DNA of 64,000 bases from Candidatus Hydrogenedentota bacterium (GTDB taxonomy: Bacteria > Hydrogenedentota > Hydrogenedentia > Hydrogenedentales > JAEUWI01): the NCBI GenBank assembly GCA_016182605.1, contig JACPGE010000055.1, forward strand, positions 40,118 to 104,117, written 5' to 3'. Of this stretch, positions 37,201 to 45,922 are shown piece by piece. Positions within the stretch are counted from its first letter, which is position 1. Every line of letters starts with the position of its first letter. The notes under the pieces were generated by a model. It made no database searches and was not told where the DNA came from. It worked only from the letters and a program-made list of their open reading frames with translations. A program made the position numbers and the translations under genes.

Positions 37201-37534
37201 ATTCGCCTTCATGGTACATCCGGAATTCAAGGTAATTTGTCAGTATCAGGTTTGGCAGTCCATCAAAATAGCGTTTCAGTTGTTCACTGCGCTCGACTTC
37301 GTCAAGATTCGCGCCGATGTCCTTGGCTTCGACATACCCCACCGTAACCAGACCATGGGCGACGATGAAATCGGGGGCGCCACAGGCGATGCGCGTGGGC
37401 TCGTTTGTCGCCGTGATGCCTTTGGCCTGAGACTCGAGGAGTCTTTGAAGGGCGGCCCGGTGGGTATGTTCCGTGGCCCGGCCCGTGGCAAGTTGCCTTT
37501 CAATCTCTTTCAGGTACGCCCGAATCTCTTTCAA
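34232..37534 (-). CDS. one-polypeptide restriction-modification enzyme (type IIG/ISP-like)
   Basis: An 1100-residue fusion. Residues 30-90 hold a PD-(D/E)xK nuclease site (Asp55, then VEAK with Glu69 and Lys71). The N6-adenine methylase has motif I LDPAAGTGTFL at about 381 and motif IV NPPY at about 502. The C-terminal third is target recognition and resembles type ISP specificity domains. No DEAD-box helicase is present, unlike LlaGI-type ISP enzymes. It cuts and methylates the same DNA site. The start is TTG, the only start after an in-frame TGA. Accessory neighbourhood genes are absent, so it is a solitary and probably acquired system. Confidence 0.88.
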   Translation of the reverse strand: MKEIRAYLKEIERQLATGRATEHTHRAALQRLLESQAKGITATNEPTRIACGAPDFIVAHGLVTVGYVEAKDIGANLDEVERSEQLKRYFDGLPNLILTNYLEFRMYHEGEYVMEARLALMGSGGKLRPNAVGNTAFKELCQAFLNASLPTVATPHNLAQRMAGTARILRDAIQLAFNQEDKTSTLHGQLESFRKVLLHDLEPAQFADMYAQTICYGLFAARCNHKPGNGPFTRQAATYELPETNPFLRKMFGHIAGPELDSRLTWAVDHLSALLHHSDIGEILRNFGRRTRQEDPVVHFYETFLAAYDQSMREARGVYYTPEPVVSFIVRSVDKILKRDFGIKNGLAAHDKIPVYEFHQGKKASQPTRKKTGEIHKVLILDPAAGTGTFLHGVIDHIHEAVTAKSGKGMWDGYVAEHLLPRIFGFELLMAPYAVAHMKLGIQLAESGYSFQSGERLRVYLTNMLEEAFEHSDLPIFAGLIADEASGAGQVKAKSPVMVILGNPPYSGHSLNKGEWIAGLMRGVDSAFGTQTDSYFEVDGQPLGERNPKWLNDDYVKFIRFAQWRIEQTGYGILAFITNHGYLDNPTFRGMRRSILRTFDDIYIVDLHGNSKRKETAPDGSKDENVFDIQQGVAIGIFVKRPDGSSSQIASVRHADMWGVREAWDHSPDGSRTLCGGKYAALYSSDTETLEWTNVTPLSPTYLFVPQDNPRLLEYEAGWSIVSAMPVNSVGIATARDRLAIHMTPDEVWKTVSEFVTMPVETAREHYGLGADVQDWKVHLAQEDVLSSGPGKKYLSPILYRPFDRRWTYYTAQSRGFLCRPRPQVMRHMQSTGNLGLATTRSIEIGRGWEHVFCTRDIVEHHTVSLKEVNYLFPLYLYPKNGAEVEDLEEYAVREEAEQYGITRKPNLSPEFLDDLSKQTKLAFVLDGTGDLKKTFGPEDVFHYIYAVLHSPGYRERYAEFLKRDFARVPLTSDRALFRTLCELGARLVKLHLLDDVPSGPASYPVTGGNTVEKPRYVDDLQRVYINDTQYFDHLPRNVWDFHVGGYRVCEKWLKDRKGRSLGFGEREHYLKAVSALGETIQCMRRIDAAIEKQGGWPLA

Positions 37535-37875
37535 GAGCAGGAATCCTCACCGGTTGCATTGACTGGCGTATTGTCTACAATCGGAGGGTAGCATGCAACA
37601 AAACGCATCCGCTGGCGCGGGCTTGCCACCACCTTCGGTCACCGCTGAGAGGCAGGACTTGTGACGGGTGTCGACCGATGCAGAGCAAACTTCAGGTGGC
37701 CGGATCTTCTTCCTGCCTGGGCCATGCCTGGCCACGGAAATTTCAATGGCGCTCCCGGCTCCTTTCGCCGCTTTGATAAGCTCCGCCGGCATTCGCTACC
37801 ATGCCTTGGCATAAAACGGCATTCGATATAACAACGTGTGAAACGTCTATCAAACTCGTGGAGCTCGTCGTCGCC
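37535..37875. other. spacer between the restriction enzyme and the ABC ATPase
   Basis: A 341-bp region between divergent genes. It holds a candidate rightward promoter, TTGCAT (37554-37559) and TACAAT (37576-37581), 16 bp apart, and a very short reading frame behind a good ribosome-binding site. No other feature is evident. Confidence 0.45.
37593..37664 (+). CDS. possible 23-residue leader peptide
   Basis: The ATG at 37593 follows GGAGGG at ideal spacing and a TACAAT -10 element. It encodes MQQNASAGAGLPPPSVTAER plus three residues. The promoter, ribosome-binding site and start are well aligned, but the length is too small to test for coding. It might be a leader before the ABC ATPase gene, or coincidence. 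Confidence 0.25.
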   Translation: MQQNASAGAGLPPPSVTAERQDL

Positions 37876-38982
37876 ATGGCGCGTGTTGACCTGAAGCAGG
37901 TAAAAAAAGTGTATCCGGGCGGGGTGGAGGCGGTGAAGTGCGCCGATCTGGAGATCGCCGACAAGGAGTTCGTGGTGCTTGTGGGCCCTTCGGGCTGCGG
38001 CAAGTCCACCACGTTGCGCATGGTGGCGGGACTGGAGGAGATTTCGAGCGGCGAAATCAGCATCGGCGGTCAGGTGGTGAACGATGTGCCGCCGAAAGAT
38101 CGCGATATCGCCATGGTCTTCCAGAACTATGCGCTCTATCCCCACATGACCGTGTACAAGAACATGGCCTTCGGGCTTATGCTGCGCAAGTACCCGAAGG
38201 CGGAGATCGACAAGCGCGTGCGCGACGCCGCGGAGATTCTGGGAATCACCGAGTTGCTGGAGCGCCGTCCCAAGGCCCTCTCGGGCGGGCAGCGCCAGCG
38301 TGTGGCCGTGGGCCGCGCGATAGTGCGGCAGCCGAAAGTCTTTCTCTTTGACGAGCCCCTTTCGAACCTCGACGCGAAGCTCCGTGTTCAGATGCGCGCG
38401 GAGATTTCGAAGCTCCACCAGCGCCTTCAATCCACGATGATCTACGTGACGCACGATCAGATCGAGGCGATGACGATGGGCGATCGCATCGTGGTCATGC
38501 TGGACGGCGAGATACAGCAGGTGGCGCCGCCGCTCGAGCTTTATCATCGTCCCGTGAACAAGTTTGTGGCGAGTTTCATCGGGAGTCCCCCGATGAACCT
38601 GCTGGAAGGGGACTTGGTTGCGGGGGAAGGCACCCTTTGTTTCCGCGATCGATCCGGCACGCTGAATCTTGAAGTGCCCGCGAACCGGCGTGCGGGCCTG
38701 GATACCCATGTGGGCAAGCCGGTGATCATCGGCATCCGCCCGGAGGATCTATCCGGCAATACGGCGCAACAGGTGCAGGCGGGGCATGGGTTTCAGGCGG
38801 TGGTCGAGGTGGTGGAGCCGATGGGATCGGAAATCAACATCTATCTGAGCGTGGGGGGGAAGGCGGTCACGGCGCGCCTCAAGGCCGACAGCACCCCGGA
38901 AGAGAACAAGCCTTACGTACTGGATGTGAATATGGCCAACGCGCATTTCTTCGATGTGAAGACCGGGCTGGCCATTCGCTGA
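37876..38982 (+). CDS. sugar ABC transporter ATP-binding protein (MsmK/UgpC/MalK type)
   Basis: A 368-residue ATPase of the CUT1 sugar importer class. It has Walker A GPSGCGKSTT, the Q-loop VFQNYALYPHMTV, the signature LSGGQRQRVAVGRAIV, Walker B VFLFDEPLSNLDAKLR and the H-loop YVTHDQIEAMT. The C-terminal TOBE/regulatory domain is also present. I chose the ATG at 37876, where homology begins. No permease or binding-protein genes lie nearby, so it is probably shared by several sugar importers encoded elsewhere, as known for MsmK. Confidence 0.93.
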   Translation: MARVDLKQVKKVYPGGVEAVKCADLEIADKEFVVLVGPSGCGKSTTLRMVAGLEEISSGEISIGGQVVNDVPPKDRDIAMVFQNYALYPHMTVYKNMAFGLMLRKYPKAEIDKRVRDAAEILGITELLERRPKALSGGQRQRVAVGRAIVRQPKVFLFDEPLSNLDAKLRVQMRAEISKLHQRLQSTMIYVTHDQIEAMTMGDRIVVMLDGEIQQVAPPLELYHRPVNKFVASFIGSPPMNLLEGDLVAGEGTLCFRDRSGTLNLEVPANRRAGLDTHVGKPVIIGIRPEDLSGNTAQQVQAGHGFQAVVEVVEPMGSEINIYLSVGGKAVTARLKADSTPEENKPYVLDVNMANAHFFDVKTGLAIR

Positions 38983-39013
38983 ACCTGCCAACCATTCAGG
39001 AGCTTTGTGACGG

Positions 39014-39757
39014 ATGTGTGCTGAACCCTTTCGCTGGCCAGAGCATTACACCAGTGCGGTCAGTCTGAGCTTCGACGACGCGCGTCCCTCGCAGGCGCGC
39101 TTTGCGGCGCCCATTCTGGACGCGTTCGGATTGCGCGGCACGTTTTACGTGGTCCCCAAGGGATTGAATCAGGAACTGGAGGCGTGGAAGGGGGTGCTGG
39201 CGCGGGGTCACGAGATCGGGAACCACACAACGACCCATCCCTGCACGGGCAATTTCACCTTTACGCGCAGCAATGCCCTGGAAGACTACACCCTGGAGCG
39301 AATGGAGGCCGATATTCAGGAGTGCACGCGCCAGACGCAGTCGCTGCTGGGCGTCACGCCGGAGACCTTCGCGTATCCGTGTGGAAACACCTTTGTCGGG
39401 CGTGGCGCGGAGGTGAAAAGTTATGTGCCGATTATTGCGCAGCACTTTCTCGCGGGCCGGGGCTATCCCGGTGAATACCACAACGATCCGCTTTTCTGCG
39501 ACCTGGCCCAATTGCAGGGCCGGGTGATCGACAACACCGCGCCGGAAGTGATCCTCGAATGGGTGAAACAGTCGCAGAAGGAAGGCGGGTGGATGGTCTT
39601 CGCTGCGCATGATGTGGGCCCCAAGCCCGGTCCGCAGGTAGTCTTGGAGGAGTCCTTGCGTGCGTTGTGCGCCTACCTGCACGCCCCGGAGAACGGAATC
39701 TGGGTGGCGCCGGTTGCCGACGTGGCGCGTCATGTAGTGGCGCACCGTCCCGCCTGA
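39014..39757 (+). CDS. polysaccharide deacetylase
   Basis: A 247-residue NodB-fold enzyme (carbohydrate esterase 4 type). Motif 1 is SFDDA (the metal and catalytic Asp pair), motif 2 is HEIGNHTTTH with the two metal-binding His, and motif 3 is AYPCGN. It has no signal peptide, so it is probably cytoplasmic or acts on small acetylated sugars. AGGAG stands 11 bp before the ATG. It lies between the ATPase and galK, in a sugar-use group. Confidence 0.85.
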   Translation: MCAEPFRWPEHYTSAVSLSFDDARPSQARFAAPILDAFGLRGTFYVVPKGLNQELEAWKGVLARGHEIGNHTTTHPCTGNFTFTRSNALEDYTLERMEADIQECTRQTQSLLGVTPETFAYPCGNTFVGRGAEVKSYVPIIAQHFLAGRGYPGEYHNDPLFCDLAQLQGRVIDNTAPEVILEWVKQSQKEGGWMVFAAHDVGPKPGPQVVLEESLRALCAYLHAPENGIWVAPVADVARHVVAHRPA

Positions 39758-39783
39758 ATCCCAACCTTGCGCAGGTCACGCCG

Positions 39784-40950
39784 ATGAGTATTGCCCCGGA
39801 AGAAATTGCGAACGCGTTCAAGGATCGTTTTGGGGCGCAACCGGAACTGATCGTGCGGGCGCCCGGCCGGGTCAATCTAATCGGAGAGCACACCGACTAC
39901 AATGACGGCTTTGTGCTGCCCATGGCCATTGAACGCGATACGCTGATGGCGGCCACGCCGCGCAGCGACGGGCTATTACGGGTCTATGCGCAGAACCTCG
40001 ACGCGTTTGCGGATCTCGATTTGCAGTACCGTGCACGGAATGCCGATTCCCCCTGGCTCGATTACATTTCCGGCGTGGCGGAGATCCTCGCCCAGAGCGG
40101 CCGGGCCTTGCATGGGGCCAATGCCGTTCTGATGGGCGATGTGCCGTTGGGCTGCGGGCTGAGCAGTTCCGCGGCGCTCGAGATGGCCGCGCTGGAACTC
40201 TTCGAAGCGCTGGGCGGCTACCGCCTGGAGGACGCCGAGGCTGCCCGGCTGGGGCAGCGGGTGGAGAATCAGTGGCTCGGCCTGAGCAGCGGCATTATGG
40301 ACCAGTTCGCTTCACGCTGTGCCCGGGCGGGCCATGCCCTTTTCCTGGACTGCCGCTCGCTGGAGTACCGATCTATCCCCGTGCAGTTTGAAGATGCCGT
40401 GTTTGTCATTGGCAACACCATGGTGAGCCGGGGCTTGACGGCGTCAAAATATAACGAGCGGGTGGCGGAATGCCGGCGGGCGTGTGCCTGCCTGCGGGAG
40501 CATGTGCCGGGAGCGGGGACGGCCCTTCGGGATTTCACGGTTGAGGACTGGGCGTCTGTGCGGGAATCGCTGGACGAAACGGCACACCGGCGTGCACGGC
40601 ACGCGATCACCGAGAATCTGCGGACGCAGGAAGCCAGTTTGGCTTTGGAGCAGGGCGATGCGCCCGGGTTGGGGCAGCTTATGAATCAATCCGATGCCAG
40701 CCTCCGGGAAGACTACGAGGTCACCTGCGCGGAACTCGATGTTATGACCCGCGTCGCCTGCCAGTTGCCCGGGTGCCTCGGTTCCCGGATGACCGGGGCG
40801 GGCTTTGGAGGCTGCACGATCTCGCTTGTGGAGCGGGAACACGTGGGGGAGTTTTGCCGGGACCTGTTGCGGGGCTACCAAGCGCGGACGGGTCTGGCAG
40901 GGGAGGTGTATGTAACTGATGCTGCGGCGGGGGCTTGCAGGCTTCATTGA
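39784..40950 (+). CDS. galK: galactokinase
   Basis: A 388-residue GHMP kinase that phosphorylates galactose at C1 (Leloir pathway). The signature RAPGRVNLIGEHTDYNDGF is at residues 25-43, the ATP loop is PLGCGLSSSAALE, and the C-terminal motif is MTGAGFGGCTISL. I chose the ATG at 39784, which gives the standard length. It follows the deacetylase by 26 bp. galT and galE are not in the window. Confidence 0.95.
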   Translation: MSIAPEEIANAFKDRFGAQPELIVRAPGRVNLIGEHTDYNDGFVLPMAIERDTLMAATPRSDGLLRVYAQNLDAFADLDLQYRARNADSPWLDYISGVAEILAQSGRALHGANAVLMGDVPLGCGLSSSAALEMAALELFEALGGYRLEDAEAARLGQRVENQWLGLSSGIMDQFASRCARAGHALFLDCRSLEYRSIPVQFEDAVFVIGNTMVSRGLTASKYNERVAECRRACACLREHVPGAGTALRDFTVEDWASVRESLDETAHRRARHAITENLRTQEASLALEQGDAPGLGQLMNQSDASLREDYEVTCAELDVMTRVACQLPGCLGSRMTGAGFGGCTISLVEREHVGEFCRDLLRGYQARTGLAGEVYVTDAAAGACRLH

Positions 40951-41212
40951 AGCGTGCTTGTCAAAGTGTCGAATTCTTGGCAGTATCCTGCCTTTCCGCG
41001 CCTTGCCGTCAAGAATATTCTTTTGTATATTCTGAGTAGCCTGTGGCATAATTGCCCTTGGATGCGGTGTAGGTCGATCTGTAGTAAAGCACAAGCGCCC
41101 GGTAGCATGCCGGGGGCTGTCTCTTGCTGCGTGCTTGAAGCGTAACAGAATGCCGATACGGCGCATACCACCCGCCACACATGTTTTCGGTATTCATAAT
41201 GGAGGGATCCTT

Positions 41213-41674
41213 ATGTCTACTCGAAGACTGAGGGCGGCAGCCGGGTTTACACTGCTGGAAGTCACACTCGCCGTGGCGATTTTTGCCGCTGTCATTGGCG
41301 TAACCGCCCAATCCCTCATGTCGTTTTATGCCACCATGGACATGCAGGAGCAGCGCGTCGAAGCGATCAATGCGTGCCGTTCGGTGATGAGCGCCGTGCG
41401 CGATAAGCGCTACGAGGTTACCGATGATTTTCCAGGGGGGCTCATCACCTGGATCAATGAAAACAACGGCACTCATTGGGCCTCCTTCTCCAATTCGAAT
41501 CCGGAAACGGGTGCACTTAAGGACTTTGCCATCACAGTCGCCTGCAAGGACATGGCTGGGGGCGATGCCGGAGACGGCGACAATCCCGTTCAGATCGCGG
41601 TAAATGCCACCTGGAGTGACGTGCGGGGACGCCCAATTGCCGTAATGCTGGGCAGCGTGATTACCAATGAGTGA
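41213..41674 (+). CDS. type IV pilin-like protein (prepilin)
   Basis: A 153-residue protein with a prepilin N-terminus: a short basic leader, then GFTLLEVTLAVAIFAAVIGV, where cleavage before Phe and the conserved Glu5 are expected. GGAGGG lies 6 bp before the ATG. The globular part is small. It heads a group of three pilin-like genes with tight spacing, as in minor pseudopilin clusters of type II secretion or type IV pilus systems. Confidence 0.85.
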   Translation: MSTRRLRAAAGFTLLEVTLAVAIFAAVIGVTAQSLMSFYATMDMQEQRVEAINACRSVMSAVRDKRYEVTDDFPGGLITWINENNGTHWASFSNSNPETGALKDFAITVACKDMAGGDAGDGDNPVQIAVNATWSDVRGRPIAVMLGSVITNE

Positions 41675-41684
41675 GGTTAGAAGC

Positions 41685-42329
41685 ATGCAGAATAAAGGAT
41701 TCTCGTTGCTGGAAGTCTCCATGGCCACCGCCATACTGAGCGTGGTGTCCCTGCTGAGTTTCATCGTCGTGCGCACCACGACGGAAACCGCCGATCTTTC
41801 CCGTGCAAAGACCCAGATCCAGGCCGACCTGCGTGACACGATGACCATCATCACGAACCGCGTGCAGGAAGCGGTGACCCAACGGCTGACGGAGGTGACG
41901 GGTGCGCCGGAGGATTTGGCGCCGATCGCCGTGGATGAAGCGGGCCTCACCGTGAGCTTCCAGGTGCCCGAAGCGGCGGAGGGGGGCGAACTCTATGCGT
42001 TCAGCACGCCCATTGCCATCAGCTTTGAGAATGAGGACCTGGATACGGGTGAAGGCGCGAATGGGAAACTGGATGAGGGCGAAGACACCAACGCCGATGG
42101 CGTATTGACGCGCCGGGTAGTACTCACGCAGGACGGCGTCGTCACGGCGCTGGCGAGCGCGAACAATATCAGTGGCCTCCAGTTTGAACTGCTGGGAAGC
42201 CAGGATACGACGAACGCATTTTTTACGACACTGCGCATCTGGCTTCAGGCGTCGGCCATTCATGGCTACGGCGCGGACAGCCATTTGATTCGGGCCGAGC
42301 TGGAATCCCGTGTATATCTCAGGAACTAA
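41685..42329 (+). CDS. type IV pilin-like protein (PilW/pseudopilin type)
   Basis: A 214-residue protein with the prepilin motif MQNKGFSLLEVSMATAILSV. I chose the ATG at 41685, which gives a typical leader of four residues; a start at 41667 overlaps the previous stop. The acidic middle DTGEGANGKLDEGEDTNADG resembles calcium-binding Asp-rich loops. Probably a minor pilin or pseudopilin. Confidence 0.8.
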   Translation: MQNKGFSLLEVSMATAILSVVSLLSFIVVRTTTETADLSRAKTQIQADLRDTMTIITNRVQEAVTQRLTEVTGAPEDLAPIAVDEAGLTVSFQVPEAAEGGELYAFSTPIAISFENEDLDTGEGANGKLDEGEDTNADGVLTRRVVLTQDGVVTALASANNISGLQFELLGSQDTTNAFFTTLRIWLQASAIHGYGADSHLIRAELESRVYLRN

Positions 42330-42350
42330 GAGGTAGGAAAGGAGCGGCTT

Positions 42351-44687
42351 ATGCGAAAAAGACGCGGCAATTCGGAGCGTGGCATGGCCCTCGTGTTTGC
42401 GATGATGGCAATCATCGTAATACTGGGCTCCATGGGGCTCGTCATGTTGAATGTGCAAAACAGCAAAAAGGAATCGGACCGGGCGCTCGATATGGCGGTG
42501 CTGGAAGAAGCGGCACAGGCCGGTATCGACATGGCCATCAACGGATTGTGGAACGACTACATCGTCAGTAGCGGCAACACGACCGGCAATGTGGCCTCCT
42601 ACAAATACTACCTCAACAATGAGCTGGTGGTTCCGGTCAATGAAGATTTGAACTTCAATGGCGTGCAGGATACGGGCGAAGAGGGCAACGGCGATGATGT
42701 TTTCGACACGCTCCCCTCGGGCACGGACCCCCATGGCATGCAGTACCTGGATGAGCCCTATGCGCTTAAGGATCCGGAGACCCAGCGCGTGCTGGCAACG
42801 ATCACCGGCGTACAGATCGCCCGCTACGACACGATCTACGAGTCCCGCCTGACGATTCGATCCACCGCGGAAGTGGACGGGGTGCAGAAGACCGCGGTCC
42901 AGATTCTGGAGATCGGGGGCGCCCCCTTCGATCACGGACAGTTCGCGATTCTGGCGAACAACATCAGTTGCATTTTGTGCCACGCGAATGTGAACTCGCT
43001 GGATCTGAACCTGAACACCCTGCCGGAAAACTACGGAACCTTCGACCGCATCAAGGTGGCGGCGCTGGAATCCATGCTGGTGCGGAAGACGGAAGCCGAT
43101 TCCAAGGTGGCGGGCACGCTCTACACCCGCGGCAACGTCTACAATCAGAATGGCAGCCCCTACACGGCCTCTGACTTCCAGACGGGCACCTTTCAGGGCT
43201 ATCTCTTCGACAACACCGATGGCAAACTTCAGCAGAACTCCAGCGGCGTATTGAGCGCGACCGCATTGGACAACGCCACCGCCAACAGCGACGGCGAACT
43301 GGAGCAGTTTGCCAACCTGTACATGAACTATCCCAAGGAGAAAGAGCAACAGACGGACGGGCCCCTGCCCGACGCCTTTCCCGCTCCCTATCCGGATGTA
43401 AATGAAAACCGTTATGTGGACGACGAAGAGTTCGAAGTAATTGTCAACACGGCCAACGGCAGCGTGGACTTCGAGTATGGGCCGGAAGCCGAAGAAGGCG
43501 GATCGATCCAGGCGGGGGTGGCGTACGGCGTTCCCGCAGGTCAGGCGTATGACTCCAATGCGCTCCCGACCAGTTCGAACGGCGCACTCGACAGCCTGAA
43601 ATCGACCGGATCCTACGAGGGCAACCTGATACTGGTGGGGACGGAAGACGACCCAATCAAGATCGATCAGACCGTGGCCATTGACGGCGATCTCATCATA
43701 TCCGGCCCGATTCGCGGTGAAGGCCAGTTGCTGGTTCGCGGCAACACCTATATCGCGGGGGATGTGACGTACGCGGATGCTCCGGGGCAATTCGGCAAAG
43801 ACGTCGATGGCAACGACAACGCCTTTGCGCTCGTGTCGGGCGGCAGCGTGATGATGGGCGATTACCTCACCGTCCGCGGCGTTAACCACACGCAGCAGAA
43901 TAATGCGCAGTATCCCGATCCTGCAAACTTCAGCATTCACGCGCGGGACACCACGCGCACGAACAGTGTCACCAAGACGATCAGTGACGTGTCTGTAACC
44001 GAGTCCCTCAAGTGGGGCTACTTCGATCCCTACTCCGTGGATGCCGGCCAGGTCGTGTCCGGCCGCCAGGGACAGCAATTTAGCTTTACCCAGTCCGAGT
44101 TGATGCTGTTCAATAACCTGGAGATGAAGAAGGCGATTGCCGATCCCGATTACACGCCCCGATTCTACGGCCTGCGCGAGAGCCAGCCGAACAACATCTA
44201 CATGTTCGACAGCACCCAGGAACACGCGGTGCGCTACGACTACGCGGGCGTGAAGACGGTCGCCAGTTACATAACGGCGAAGGGCCTTCCCGCGAGTATC
44301 CTCTCGAAGGCCGCCATTCATTACACCAGCCCGACAGGAAACTGGATCTCGGAAGATCAACTCCGGCACATCTGGCACACCGACGAAATGACCCGGCCCA
44401 GTGCCGGGCGGGATTTCAAGTTCGATGGCTTGTTGTACAGCAACAATGCCATCTTCGCCATTGTGCGCAGCTATGCGCGGCACAAGTCCAACACGCTGGG
44501 CCGCATGACCATTCGCGGCGGCGTCATTTCTCCGGACTTGGGCATTTTCGTGCCGGGCCATCTGAACGTGGGGCTGAGCCTCCTGTACGATCCCCGCGTG
44601 GAACGCTTCCTCAAGGTACAGGACACGGAATCGGTCGAGTTCACCCGCGCCGCCTTCTTCTTCGAGCGCGGCGGGAGTGAGGCATGA
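42351..44687 (+). CDS. large PilX-like protein with a CXXCH motif
   Basis: A 778-residue protein. The N-terminus, RGMALVFAMMAIIVILGSMG, resembles PilX-type minor pilins, with a transmembrane helix followed by a long helix. A large extracytoplasmic part with beta-rich sequence follows. CILCH (Cys207, Cys210, His211) matches the c-haem attachment motif. No other cysteines are seen. Asp-rich turns (DLNFNGVQDTGEEGNGDD and DVNENRYVDDEE) may bind calcium. AAGGAG precedes the ATG. Whether haem is bound is not known. Confidence 0.75.
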   Translation: MRKRRGNSERGMALVFAMMAIIVILGSMGLVMLNVQNSKKESDRALDMAVLEEAAQAGIDMAINGLWNDYIVSSGNTTGNVASYKYYLNNELVVPVNEDLNFNGVQDTGEEGNGDDVFDTLPSGTDPHGMQYLDEPYALKDPETQRVLATITGVQIARYDTIYESRLTIRSTAEVDGVQKTAVQILEIGGAPFDHGQFAILANNISCILCHANVNSLDLNLNTLPENYGTFDRIKVAALESMLVRKTEADSKVAGTLYTRGNVYNQNGSPYTASDFQTGTFQGYLFDNTDGKLQQNSSGVLSATALDNATANSDGELEQFANLYMNYPKEKEQQTDGPLPDAFPAPYPDVNENRYVDDEEFEVIVNTANGSVDFEYGPEAEEGGSIQAGVAYGVPAGQAYDSNALPTSSNGALDSLKSTGSYEGNLILVGTEDDPIKIDQTVAIDGDLIISGPIRGEGQLLVRGNTYIAGDVTYADAPGQFGKDVDGNDNAFALVSGGSVMMGDYLTVRGVNHTQQNNAQYPDPANFSIHARDTTRTNSVTKTISDVSVTESLKWGYFDPYSVDAGQVVSGRQGQQFSFTQSELMLFNNLEMKKAIADPDYTPRFYGLRESQPNNIYMFDSTQEHAVRYDYAGVKTVASYITAKGLPASILSKAAIHYTSPTGNWISEDQLRHIWHTDEMTRPSAGRDFKFDGLLYSNNAIFAIVRSYARHKSNTLGRMTIRGGVISPDLGIFVPGHLNVGLSLLYDPRVERFLKVQDTESVEFTRAAFFFERGGSEA

Positions 44688-44758
44688 TGTCCGGGCTCGT
44701 GGAGCAAACACACCGGCGCCGCGCGATTGGCCGCGGCGCCTTTGGAGAAGGATACCCC

Positions 44759-45664
44759 ATGCGGAACCTAATGGCGCTCACTGTTGCGGCCCTTGTGGCC
44801 AGTGGCCTGGCTGCCGCGGATACCTTCCACCTGACCACGGGTGTGCAGTTCGACGGCCTTATCCTCAAGACGGAGAACGGCGTGCATACGGTGAAGGCCG
44901 GGCCGCGCACGATTCTGTTGCGGGAAGCCGAGATTGCACAAATTGAGACGAACGATCGCAATGGCGAGTTGAATATGGACGAGGTCCGGGCGCAGGTCGC
45001 GGCGGAAGTCCAGCAATTGGACCAGGAAACCGGCCTCACTGCGGAGCAGCGCCTGCGCGTGGACGAATTGATCGTCAAGATGCGATCCGCGGAGTCCGCG
45101 GACCGGCTGAATGCGCGCGACAGTCTCGTGGCCATGCAGGCCGAAGTCGACGTCATGAAGTACCTCGAGTATATTCTGCCGTCGCTCGGCCATGTGGACT
45201 CCCCACTCGTAATAGAAGCCATGTTTGTCATCGATGCGCTCCGCGCGAAGCCCACCATCGAGGCAGGCACACAGCACGCCTTCTTCGAGATTCGCGCCAT
45301 GTGTATTGATCTGCTCGGGCGCATGCGCGACAAGGCGAGTATGGGCCAGATTGCGCGGGGCTTGGTCGATGCCAAGATGGAGGTCCGTCTGGCGGCCGTC
45401 TATGCGCTCGCGAACCTCGGTGCGAAAGAGGCCACCCCGGCCTTCGTCGAGCAGTTGGCCGCGCCCGACCAGCGCGTCTCCGGGGCCAGCCGCAAGGCTC
45501 TTGAGACCTTGTGGCAGCCAGAGATTGCCTCCAGCCCGGTTCCTGAGTCCGTGACCGATTGGAAAGGCTTCCTCTCGCCCTACGAGGCGCAGATTGGCGA
45601 GGCGATTCAATTGGCTGCCTTGGAACCCTTAATCCTTCCGGAGCAGGAGTTCCAGGACGAGTAA
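44759..45664 (+). CDS. exported HEAT-repeat protein
   Basis: A 301-residue protein with a signal peptide (ending LAAAD). Residues 22-65 are a beta-rich domain, DTFHLTTGVQFDGLILKTEN, common in exported planctomycete-like proteins. From about 115 to 260 there are HEAT-type helices (KMEVRLAAVYALANLGAKEA). I chose the ATG at 44759 because GGAGAAGG precedes it. It is probably in the pilin operon, as an envelope adaptor. Confidence 0.75.
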   Translation: MRNLMALTVAALVASGLAAADTFHLTTGVQFDGLILKTENGVHTVKAGPRTILLREAEIAQIETNDRNGELNMDEVRAQVAAEVQQLDQETGLTAEQRLRVDELIVKMRSAESADRLNARDSLVAMQAEVDVMKYLEYILPSLGHVDSPLVIEAMFVIDALRAKPTIEAGTQHAFFEIRAMCIDLLGRMRDKASMGQIARGLVDAKMEVRLAAVYALANLGAKEATPAFVEQLAAPDQRVSGASRKALETLWQPEIASSPVPESVTDWKGFLSPYEAQIGEAIQLAALEPLILPEQEFQDE

Positions 45665-45683
45665 ACGGTCGAATCCAGTTACG

Positions 45684-45727
45684 CGCCTGCACGTCCCCCA
45701 ATGAACGGGGCTGCAGGCGTTTTCATT
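45684..45727 (+). terminator. terminator after the pilin-HEAT operon
   Basis: Arms CGCCTGCA (45684-45691) and TGCAGGCG (45712-45719), with an inner CCCC/GGGG pairing, are followed by TTTTCATT. It ends the operon before the beta-helix gene. Confidence 0.8.
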
Positions 45728-45922
45728 GCAGGAGAGGCATCCGGGTGGCGGCCCGGCGTGAGGAAGTGCTTCCCGGCGTTTTGCTGCGTTTTCTGCCCCA
45801 ATGAAACCTTTCCGCACGGCCTGCCGGTCAAATCTGCCTTGATTACAAGGCCAGTTTAGGGCAGTATGTTTGTCTATGGCTTTATTTGTGCGATAACCGG
45901 CCAACTCAGAGGGAGACAGGGA

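Noticed and set aside
41661..44711. Very long minus-strand open frame (1016 residues)
   Set aside because: It is antisense to three pilin-type genes with clear prepilin motifs and ribosome-binding sites. Its His/Arg-rich sequence is the typical shadow in high-GC DNA.
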